A stretch of 64,000 nt of DNA from Fervidibacter sinensis (GTDB taxonomy: Bacteria > Armatimonadota > Fervidibacteria > Fervidibacterales > Fervidibacteraceae). The notes beneath the pieces are model-generated. The model was not told the origin of the DNA. It did not search any database and saw nothing but the letters and a program-made list of their open reading frames with translations. Location: NCBI GenBank assembly GCA_032161045.1, contig JAVHTH010000002.1; one strand, given 5' to 3'. This document shows, in pieces, positions 23,165-30,030 of this stretch (position 1 is its first letter; each line of letters opens with the position of its first letter). A program made the position numbers and the translations under genes.

Positions 23165-25450
23165 GTGAAAGCAGCCCTGAAAGCCGTAAGGGAGTGGGTA
23201 AGTCGTTGGTGGGTTGAAGACCAGCGACTTCAAGCCCTTGCGCTCACCGCAATTGTGGCAGCGGTGGTGGGTGTGCCCTGGTGGTTCATCGCACCGCAAG
23301 TTGAAATGATGACCGTTGACTGGCGGTTCAGGGTGCGAGAACTGCTGGGGCACACTCCTTTTTGGGCTAAAGATTTGGTCATCGTCGCCATTGACGAAAA
23401 ATCGGCAAAGGAATTGCCGATGAAAGTTCCAACCCCGCGCGACTACCTCGCAAAACTCATTGACCACATCGCCGAATACAAACCGCGCGTCATCGCCATT
23501 GACTTCCTCCTTGACCACCCAACTGACCCCAAAGCCGACCGGCAACTTGCCGAGTCAATTCGCCGTGCTGGCAATGTGGTTCTGCCGTATCAATACCGAA
23601 ACGGTGGACCGAAAACTTTATTGCCCATTTTCAGGAATGCCGCAAAGGCAATCGGTTTCGCCGATGTCCCATCAGACCCAGATGCGGTCACGAGGCGAAT
23701 GCTGATTTACCACCCGAACAAAGGCAAGAAAGTCATTTCGTTCCCTGCAGCGATTTATCAAGTTGCGACTGGTCATTCGGTGCATGAACTCGGCGTTGGT
23801 CCTTCATTTCTCATCAACTTCCACAGCACAGCCTTCCTTGACCCCAAAGCGTGTTTCCCTGCACGCAACTTTTTCGTTGAGCCCAAACCGCCTCGGGAAA
23901 TTTTTGAGAACAAGATAGTGCTCATCGGCGCAACTCATCCAGACACTCGCGACAGTTATTTTGTCACTCCGTTTTACTTAAGCCTTGTTCAACCGGGGAG
24001 ACATTTTGCGACGGGAGTTCACATAGTCGCTCAAGCCCTCAACACGATGATGACGAGGCAATTTTTGTGGGAGCCACCTTATTGGTTAGTTAGGGCGATG
24101 GCGATCCTGCTGGCACTTTTCTCTTTCGCTTTGCTCATACGGTTCACGCCAAGCAGTGGGTTTTTGATCGCAATTGGCGAAAGTATTGTCGCAGCAGTGC
24201 TTGTCACCGTCGCTTTCGTTTGGGCAAATTTAGTTCTGCCTTTCACACCGCTTTTAATCGCCATCGGCATTGGGATGCTTGGTGCGTTGCTTTACCACTT
24301 CCTTTGGACGAGGCGAGTGTTAAAGGCTGCGCAAGAGCGGATGGCGCAAATGGAGAGGATGAGGGCACTTGCCGAACTCGCAGGAGGAATCGCCCACGAT
24401 GTCAGAAACGCTCTGTCTTCAGTCACGATGGCAACGGAACTTTTGCTTGAGGAGATCACCGATGAAGAGTGGCGGAAAAACTTGTTGATAATCCAGCAAG
24501 GCATCCAAGATGCAATCAACATTGTCAACCGCTTGAGGTTATTTGGGAAGCAAAACCGCGAGCAGGAAGTCCTCATGCCCATTCACTTGAACGAACTCAT
24601 CACCAGCACCATCACTTTCACCCGAGCAAAGTGGTTCTATGAACCGATGAAGCGAGGGGTTGAGATCAAGGTGCAGACGGATTTGGAGCCGAACTTGCCG
24701 CCAGTTATGGGCAATCCAACGGAGTTGAGGCAAGTCCTAATCAACTTGATTTTCAACGCCGTTGAAGCGATGCCCAACGGTGGAACTTTGTCAATTCGGA
24801 CATGGCGGGAAAACAGTTACGCTTGCATTGCCGTCCAAGACACAGGTGTGGGGATGACACCGGAAGTCAAGCGCAGAATTTTTGACCCGTTCTTCACAAC
24901 TAAAGGCGAACAAGGGACAGGTTTGGGGTTGAGCATATGCTACGGCATAGTCACTCGCCACAACGGAACCATTGAGGTTGAAAGCGAGGTTGGGAAAGGG
25001 ACGATTTTCGTCGTAAAGTTGCCCGTCGCAAAAGGAATGGTTGAGCCGATAACGGAACTCGCCCACTTACCACCTATGCGCATACTCGTCATTGATGACG
25101 ATGAGACAGTTGCAGCAGCCTTAGCCGAAGTCCTCCGCCAAGCAGGTCACAAAGTTGATGTTGCCACCAACGGGATGAGTGGCTTACAATTATTTAAGCC
25201 GAATGCCTATGAGGTCGTCATTGTTGACTGGTTGATGCCCGGCATGGACGGTTTGGCTGTCGCCCAAGCAATTCGTGAAGTGGCACCAATGCAGCCCATT
25301 GTGTTGACGACGGCTTGGCAGAGCCAGTTGGATGCTGAAGCCGTTTCGGCGATTGTTGATGCTGTCATTCCGAAACCTTGGACGCCAAAAAGTTTGTGGG
25401 AGGCACTACAGCAAGCCTTCCGCGCCCAACGAATGACGCAAAAACTTTGA
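23165..25450 (+). CDS. CHASE2-domain hybrid sensor histidine kinase
   Basis: Membrane sensor of 761 residues. TM1 lies at about 23-42, then a periplasmic CHASE2 domain at about 45-300 (VIVAIDEKSAKELP, VIAIDFLLDHPTDP, ENKIVLIGATHPDTRDSYFV). Two or three TM helices follow (about 305-380), then a short coiled coil. The HisKA block is LAGGIAHDVRNALSSV with phospho-acceptor His411. The HATPase has NLIFNAVEAMPNGG, DTGVGM, FDPFFTTK and GTGLGLSI. The C-terminal receiver begins ILVIDDDETV near 640 with acceptor Asp688 (VVIVDW) and Lys at PKPW. It starts at GTG 23165. It is cotranscribed with the lipoprotein and FecR genes. No separate output regulator is adjacent. Confidence 0.93.
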   Translation: MKAALKAVREWVSRWWVEDQRLQALALTAIVAAVVGVPWWFIAPQVEMMTVDWRFRVRELLGHTPFWAKDLVIVAIDEKSAKELPMKVPTPRDYLAKLIDHIAEYKPRVIAIDFLLDHPTDPKADRQLAESIRRAGNVVLPYQYRNGGPKTLLPIFRNAAKAIGFADVPSDPDAVTRRMLIYHPNKGKKVISFPAAIYQVATGHSVHELGVGPSFLINFHSTAFLDPKACFPARNFFVEPKPPREIFENKIVLIGATHPDTRDSYFVTPFYLSLVQPGRHFATGVHIVAQALNTMMTRQFLWEPPYWLVRAMAILLALFSFALLIRFTPSSGFLIAIGESIVAAVLVTVAFVWANLVLPFTPLLIAIGIGMLGALLYHFLWTRRVLKAAQERMAQMERMRALAELAGGIAHDVRNALSSVTMATELLLEEITDEEWRKNLLIIQQGIQDAINIVNRLRLFGKQNREQEVLMPIHLNELITSTITFTRAKWFYEPMKRGVEIKVQTDLEPNLPPVMGNPTELRQVLINLIFNAVEAMPNGGTLSIRTWRENSYACIAVQDTGVGMTPEVKRRIFDPFFTTKGEQGTGLGLSICYGIVTRHNGTIEVESEVGKGTIFVVKLPVAKGMVEPITELAHLPPMRILVIDDDETVAAALAEVLRQAGHKVDVATNGMSGLQLFKPNAYEVVIVDWLMPGMDGLAVAQAIREVAPMQPIVLTTAWQSQLDAEAVSAIVDAVIPKPWTPKSLWEALQQAFRAQRMTQKL

Positions 25451-25468
25451 GGTAGGAGGTGAAAAGTT

Positions 25469-26449
25469 GTGCGCTCATTTGTGCTTGGCTTTATTATCGC
25501 TCAGGTTTTTGCGGCGGCGGTTGCGGTTTGGGCAGAAAATCCCGTCGGAGTCATAACAGAAGTCAAGGGGGCAGTTTACATCAGGCGTGCAGGCAAAGGT
25601 CCGTGGTTGCCCGCGAGGTTGAACATGCCTATCTATGCGGGTGATGTTTTGAGAACGGGTGCAAAGGCAAAGGTCGTTGTCTGGACACCTAACGGGCGTG
25701 CAGAGACGCTCGGTCCAAACAAAACTGTTTCCGTCGCTCCCGTCAAGGGTGTTCGTGATTCGCTTTGGCGCGAGGCTTGGACATCCTTTGTTGGTCGGAT
25801 GAGGAACAGTTTCTCTGAGGAAAGTTTGGCGACAGTCGCCGCTGCTCGCTTTTCAAGTTCTATCCTTGACAAAAATCGCTTGACGCTTCTCTCACCGCGA
25901 AACTCAAAAGTCCTTGATGCGCGACCGACTTTCGTTTGGACCAAGGTGGAGAACGCCAAGGGTTACCGTGTGACTATCGGCTTCTTTGATGAGGGAAAAC
26001 GAGTTTGGGAAGTTACTGTCAATAGCACATCTTTGCGCTACCCTGAAGATGCACCGGAACTCAAGCCGGGCAAAGTTTACATCTGGCAAGTTGAAGCAAT
26101 CGGTGTTCCCGAAGCGAGCGAGAGCGCTTGGTTTGCTGTTCTCAATCCCGCAGAGGCGAGGGACATCAAGTTTGCGTTGCAGCAACTGCGTAGCAGATCA
26201 CCTGACTTCGTCGCATACAGCCTAATGGCTGCGAGTTTCCTTGAATCACGCGGTTGCTATTCAGACGCAATTTCAATCCTGAAAGCCGCAATCAAGCAAG
26301 CGCCAAGGCAACCCGAGCCTCAATTCCTGCTGGCGAACCTTTACGAAACTGTTGGACTAAATTCGTTCGCCCTGCAAATGAGGGCAGAGGCGCGCCAATG
26401 GCTTGATGTTGTCCGTTCATTGGGTTGGCAAGTCGCTGCCACCCGTTAA
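25469..26449 (+). CDS. FecR-domain exported protein
   Basis: Exported protein of 326 residues. A signal peptide (about 1-22, FVLGFIIAQVFAAAVAVWA) precedes a FecR domain (about 25-95: GVITEVKGAVYIRR, AGDVLRTGAKAKVVVW). A fibronectin-like or FlgD-like region follows (about 130-220: LSPRNSKVLDARPTFVWTKV ... YIWQVEAIG), then helical TPR-like repeats to the end. GTG 25469 has GGTAGGAGGTG upstream, 18 bp after the kinase stop. In cyanobacteria FecR proteins often accompany CHASE2 sensors and CHAT proteins, as here. It is not a classic FecR anti-sigma factor because there is no sigma factor or TM helix before the domain. Confidence 0.85.
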   Translation: MRSFVLGFIIAQVFAAAVAVWAENPVGVITEVKGAVYIRRAGKGPWLPARLNMPIYAGDVLRTGAKAKVVVWTPNGRAETLGPNKTVSVAPVKGVRDSLWREAWTSFVGRMRNSFSEESLATVAAARFSSSILDKNRLTLLSPRNSKVLDARPTFVWTKVENAKGYRVTIGFFDEGKRVWEVTVNSTSLRYPEDAPELKPGKVYIWQVEAIGVPEASESAWFAVLNPAEARDIKFALQQLRSRSPDFVAYSLMAASFLESRGCYSDAISILKAAIKQAPRQPEPQFLLANLYETVGLNSFALQMRAEARQWLDVVRSLGWQVAATR

Positions 26450-26464
26450 AGATTGACAATTACT

Positions 26465-27865
26465 TCAGCGTTCAATTTGCAATGCGGGTTCGGGCAGAAC
26501 TCGTTTGATCTCATTTAGCCGATACCCGAACCCGCTGCCTTTTACAGTGCTCCAATCCACGCATCCGTCTTTGCGGCGATACAAGTCGGGGTGAACTTGC
26601 GCTTCGGGTTCGGACGCTTGTGGGTAAAACTGCATTGCGTTCGCTTCAACGCCCATGAGAGTGTCAGAATATGCTGCGAGCAAAACATGCGGGATTAAAG
26701 CGAGCATAGGGTTTGTCAAGTCTTGAACCATCAACAGCATCCCATGAGCCTTCGCCCAAGCCTGCATGAGCAATGCTCCCGTTTGCGTCTTGCAAGTTTT
26801 CAACGCAACCCCTGTCCAACCCAATTTTCGTCCCATTCTCACGAACTTCCAATCGTGGGCGCTTTCGTCCATGAATAGAGGCTTTCTGGCCGCGATGGTG
26901 CGGACATCAATTGGGTAGGCTTCAAGTTCGTAAGGGAAGGGTTGTTCAATGTAAAGCAGCATTTGCCACAAGCGTGGGTGTTCTCGCAAAAGTTTGTCAA
27001 GGAACTCAACGACATATTGCGGGTCGGTGACGGTGCAATTGAAATCTGCCGTTAGCCACAGGACACCGTGCTCAATTGCGATTTGCCCAACCCGAACGAG
27101 ACGCTCATAGTCCCAATCAAAATCTGTGCCCGTCAACTTGACTTTGAGGCATTTCAATCCGTCCCGCAAAATCCAATCACGGAGTAAAACAGGGTAGCCA
27201 TCCTCGGGTTCATCACCTGTCAGGTCATCTTCCGTCAATGGGTCTTTCGCGCCGACAAGGTGCCAAACGGGCAATTTTCGGGGCGGGTTGGTCACGAGGA
27301 AATCGGCAGGGAACTTGTTCCGAAAGTCAACGCTTTCGCTGTCGGGTTCAAGGTAAGCATTGAGGTCAAAACGCATGAACGGTGGGCGATAAGTTTCGTA
27401 AACGGACAAGTTGACGAGGTTTCCATAGGCATCGTGCAAAGCGATGTCAAAAGGTGAGTTGCAAATAAGGGCAGCGAGGTAGGGCATTGGTTCTTTGCCA
27501 ATTCGTTCGCTGTTGAGTTGTTTTAAAAGCGAGGGCATAACTTGCGACAAGAAAGCGTGCCCGATTTCAAAGGCATGTCCAGTTTCATCAAAATCAATCC
27601 ACGCTTTAGCCAGCCGCAGGCAAAAATCTTTCATTGTGGCAAGCCGTTCCACATACGAAAGGCTTGGGCTTGCCCAGCCCCACTGTGCGATAAGGGGAGT
27701 TTCCCCCCACCCTTCTGCGTGATTCCCTTTTTCGTCGGTGACTTTCATTTGCACACGGCAACAGACGACTTCTTCAACGACTTCTCTCCCAAACTTTAAA
27801 GGCATCCGCATTTTTGCTGGCAAGAAGTAAACTGCGACTCCAGCAACTTTTGCCTTGACGCTCAT
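26465..27865 (-). CDS. Enolase-superfamily enzyme (mandelate racemase/muconate-lactonising type)
   Basis: Enzyme of 466 residues that would abstract a proton alpha to a carboxylate, possibly a sugar-acid dehydratase or lactonising enzyme. N-terminal capping domain includes GWGETPLIAQWGW. The barrel shows the Lys motif LKVKLTG near 240, first metal ligand Asp in LTADFNC, second ligand Glu in YIEQPFPYE, third in FMDESAHDW and a second Lys in ALKTCKTQTG. The protein is about 70 residues longer than typical members. ATG 27865 has AAGGTGA. Substrate is unknown; its carbohydrate neighbours favour a sugar acid. Confidence 0.83.
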   Translation of the reverse strand: MSVKAKVAGVAVYFLPAKMRMPLKFGREVVEEVVCCRVQMKVTDEKGNHAEGWGETPLIAQWGWASPSLSYVERLATMKDFCLRLAKAWIDFDETGHAFEIGHAFLSQVMPSLLKQLNSERIGKEPMPYLAALICNSPFDIALHDAYGNLVNLSVYETYRPPFMRFDLNAYLEPDSESVDFRNKFPADFLVTNPPRKLPVWHLVGAKDPLTEDDLTGDEPEDGYPVLLRDWILRDGLKCLKVKLTGTDFDWDYERLVRVGQIAIEHGVLWLTADFNCTVTDPQYVVEFLDKLLREHPRLWQMLLYIEQPFPYELEAYPIDVRTIAARKPLFMDESAHDWKFVRMGRKLGWTGVALKTCKTQTGALLMQAWAKAHGMLLMVQDLTNPMLALIPHVLLAAYSDTLMGVEANAMQFYPQASEPEAQVHPDLYRRKDGCVDWSTVKGSGFGYRLNEIKRVLPEPALQIER

Positions 27866-27910
27866 TGTCTATCACCTTCCCGCAAAAATCTTGCACCAAT
27901 TCGTTCGCCA

Positions 27911-27939
27911 TTGACACCTTCAAAATTCATCGTTAAACT
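27911..27939 (+). promoter_or_regulatory. Likely promoter of the cold-shock gene
   Basis: TTGACA at 27911-27916 and TAAACT at 27934-27939 are spaced by 17 bp. A start near 27946 would give a leader of about 137 nt ahead of the GTG at 28084, similar to the long leaders of cspA-type genes. Confidence 0.5.
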
Positions 27940-27951
27940 GCAAATGTCGGT

Positions 27952-28083
27952 CGCTTGCTGGTTAGCACTTCCGTGCGCTGGCAAGCGATGGGAGAATGGC
28001 TGGTGCTTGTCTGGGCTTGCGTCCTCCCTGACGCAAGTTCCTGATAAGCGCCGGTCAAACAAAAAGATGGGAGGACGCAAGCC
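27952..28083 (+). promoter_or_regulatory. Structured leader of the cold-shock gene with two exclusive hairpins
   Basis: A first stem-loop pairs CGCTTGC (27952-27958) with GCAAGCG (27981-27987). Then two structures compete. A local hairpin pairs CTTGCGTC (28016-28023) with GACGCAAG (28030-28037) around loop CTCCCT. A long-range perfect 15-bp stem pairs 28014-28028 with 28069-28083 and buries GGGAGGA, the ribosome site of the GTG at 28084. The two cannot form together. This fits an RNA thermosensor or translational switch. Confidence 0.7.
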
Positions 28084-28314
28084 GTGGCAGTAGGTCGTGT
28101 AAAATGGTTTAACGACCAAAAGGGCTATGGGTTCATTGAGCAGGAAGGCGGAGAGGATGTCTTCGTTCACTACACCGCAATTCAGGGGCGAGGTTACCGT
28201 TCCCTGAAGGAAGGGCAAATCGTCCAATTTGACATTGAGCGAACGCCCAAAGGGTTAAGGGCAGCCAATGTCAGAGTCATCGGTGAGGAACGAGGGCGGA
28301 AATTGACATTCTGA
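28084..28314 (+). CDS. Cold-shock domain protein (CspA family)
   Basis: Single-stranded nucleic-acid-binding protein of 76 residues with one cold-shock domain. RNP1 is KGYGFIEQ and RNP2 is DVFVHYTAI, both intact, after the typical start GRVKWFNDQ. The C-terminal RGRKLTF extends slightly beyond the usual 66-70 residues. GTG 28084 directly follows a GGGAGGA ribosome site inside a long inverted repeat. It acts as RNA chaperone in the cytoplasm; regulation by leader folding is inferred from the sequence. Confidence 0.93.
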   Translation: MAVGRVKWFNDQKGYGFIEQEGGEDVFVHYTAIQGRGYRSLKEGQIVQFDIERTPKGLRAANVRVIGEERGRKLTF

Positions 28315-28396
28315 AAGACGAGACGAAGAATCAAGAAACAATCGCACCACCTTAAGCCGGAACAAATCGGCAGAAAAAGCAACGGAGTGGTCGGAA

Positions 28397-29050
28397 ATGG
28401 TGCGTAGGGCGTGGTTAATAGTTTTTTGTTTGCCGCTCGTGCTAACAGGTTGCGTTGAAGTTGATGTGCAAGTTAGCAGTCGGGGTAAAGTCACACAAAC
28501 CTTCACTGCCACAGTCTCCCAACGGGCAGCAGGTGTTCTGAAGGCAGCAGTTCAAGACTACTTGGGGCGTGATTGGCGAGTTACCGTTGAACGGAAAGGT
28601 GAAAAAATGAACATCATTCGTGCGTGGAAGTCATACAACCTGTCTCCAGAAACTAAACCAATGCCGGGTGTAGTTGCCGAATTCCGCCGTCGCAACGGCT
28701 GGTTCAGAGCAACCTATGAATTGCGAGTTCGTTACGAACCCTCGGAACTGTTACAGACGAAGGACGAACAAGCAATCGCTTCTAACAGGAAAGTCACAGT
28801 TCGCATCTTTATGCCGGGTCGCATCCTTTCTGATCAATCCACAGTCACCTCCATTGATGGCAACAGGGCGGAGTTAACTTTGGATCCGCTGAACCGGACC
28901 GAAGTTCACATTGTCGCTATCGGCATAATTTGGTGGCGTGTTGGGTTACTGATTTTGGTGGTTGCGTTTTTGATATGGCTCGTTGCCCCTTACCTGCCCC
29001 GCATCGCTGAAAGGTTCGGACGACCAACTGTCAAGGTCGTTCAACGGTGA
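28397..29050 (+). CDS. LppM-like lipoprotein with C-terminal TM helix
   Basis: Envelope protein of 217 residues. The signal peptide ends in the lipobox VLTGC (Cys19). The central domain starts VEVDVQVSSRGKV and contains TVTSIDGNRAELTLDP, a layout seen in mycobacterial LppM-like domains. A C-terminal TM helix (WWRVGLLILVVAFLIWLVAP) precedes a short basic tail. The assignment to the LppM fold is from visual resemblance only. It overlaps or abuts the tatD gene at GTGA 29047-29050. Confidence 0.7.
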   Translation: MVRRAWLIVFCLPLVLTGCVEVDVQVSSRGKVTQTFTATVSQRAAGVLKAAVQDYLGRDWRVTVERKGEKMNIIRAWKSYNLSPETKPMPGVVAEFRRRNGWFRATYELRVRYEPSELLQTKDEQAIASNRKVTVRIFMPGRILSDQSTVTSIDGNRAELTLDPLNRTEVHIVAIGIIWWRVGLLILVVAFLIWLVAPYLPRIAERFGRPTVKVVQR

Positions 29051-29058
29051 TTAAAATC

Positions 29059-29877
29059 ATGTTGGTTGACAGTCACGCCCATTTGAACCATCCCCAGTTC
29101 AACTTGGACTGGCAAGATGTGTTGAGACGAGCAAAAGAGGCAGGGGTTGGGATGGTATTTAATGTGGGCTATGATCTCGCCTCAAGTGAGTGGGCAATTA
29201 AGCAATGCCTTGAAGCCCCGGAAGACGCAGCAAAACTTTTCGCCTCAGTGGCCGTTCACCCCCATGATGCTAAGAATTGGGACGCAAGTGTTGCGGATGA
29301 ACTGCTCAAATTAGCGAAACACCCTTCAGTTGTGGCTATTGGCGAAATCGGACTTGACTTTCACTATGACTTCTCTCCCCGCGATGCTCAAATGCGCGCC
29401 TTCGTTGAACAATTGGAAATCGCTTCGCAATTGAATTTGCCTGTTATCCTTCACATCCGTGAGGCACACAAAGAAGCGTTGTCAATCGTGCGAAGTTTCA
29501 GTGCTTTAGTTCGCGGAGTTGCTCACTGCTTCACGGGCACTTGGGAGGAAGCGAAAGCATGGCTTGACTTGGGGTTTTACATTGGCATAACCGGCATCGT
29601 GACTTTTGAGCGCAAGGCAGAAAATGTCAAGGAAGTTGCGGCAAAAGTCCCACTTGACAGAATGTTAGTTGAAACCGATGCACCTTATCTCGCACCATCT
29701 CCGCATCGTGGAAAAAGAAATGAGCCTGCTTTTCTGCCACTTATTACGCGAACCGTTTCTGAACTTCAGGGGGCGCCTCCAGAGAAAGTGAACGAAATCA
29801 CTTGTCAAAATGCCATCGCTCTTTTCGCTCTTGAAAAAGACTTTGAGCAAGTTGTGACGAAACTTTTCAAGCCTTGA
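29059..29877 (+). CDS. tatD: TatD-family metal-dependent DNase
   Basis: TIM-barrel hydrolase of the TatD family, implicated in 3'-5' DNA/RNA trimming. The 272-residue product has all metal-site blocks: VDSHAHLN at the start, GEIGLDFHYD near 95, ILHIREAH near 131, AHCFTGTWEEA near 155 and VETDAPYLAP near 205. ATG 29059 gives the typical N-terminus; GTG 29047, which overlaps the previous stop, is an alternative. A close relative, mnmM/ycfH, differs only slightly, so the exact paralogue name is not certain. Confidence 0.93.
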   Translation: MLVDSHAHLNHPQFNLDWQDVLRRAKEAGVGMVFNVGYDLASSEWAIKQCLEAPEDAAKLFASVAVHPHDAKNWDASVADELLKLAKHPSVVAIGEIGLDFHYDFSPRDAQMRAFVEQLEIASQLNLPVILHIREAHKEALSIVRSFSALVRGVAHCFTGTWEEAKAWLDLGFYIGITGIVTFERKAENVKEVAAKVPLDRMLVETDAPYLAPSPHRGKRNEPAFLPLITRTVSELQGAPPEKVNEITCQNAIALFALEKDFEQVVTKLFKP

Positions 29878-29910
29878 AAGGTCTAACAGAACGGAAAACA
29901 GCGACGCTGC

Positions 29911-29938
29911 TTGACAACTCTGGCAGCGTTGCTAAAAT
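29911..29938 (+). promoter_or_regulatory. Strong promoter of the SLH porin
   Basis: Perfect TTGACA (29911-29916), 16-bp spacer, and TAAAAT (29933-29938). Transcription should begin near 29944, exactly at the base of the following stem-loop. Confidence 0.8.
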
Positions 29939-29943
29939 TAAAG

Positions 29944-30008
29944 CACCGCCACGCGGTTGAGCCGAGGTGGCGGTGTGTGAAAGGTAAAAATCCGCCGCGC
30001 TACGCGGC
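29944..30008 (+). promoter_or_regulatory. 5'-terminal stem-loops of the porin mRNA
   Basis: CACCGCCAC (29944-29952) pairs with GTGGCGGTG (29967-29975), and GCCGCG (29994-29999) pairs with CGCGGC (30003-30008). A hairpin beginning at the predicted first nucleotide is typical of stabilised outer-membrane-protein mRNAs such as ompA. The ribosome site AAGGAGGGG follows. Confidence 0.6.
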
Positions 30009-30030
30009 AGAGTAAGGAGGGGTTGTCAAA

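Noticed and set aside
25469..26449. FecR anti-sigma factor
   Set aside because: No ECF sigma factor nearby and the domain follows a signal peptide, not a cytoplasmic region with a TM helix.
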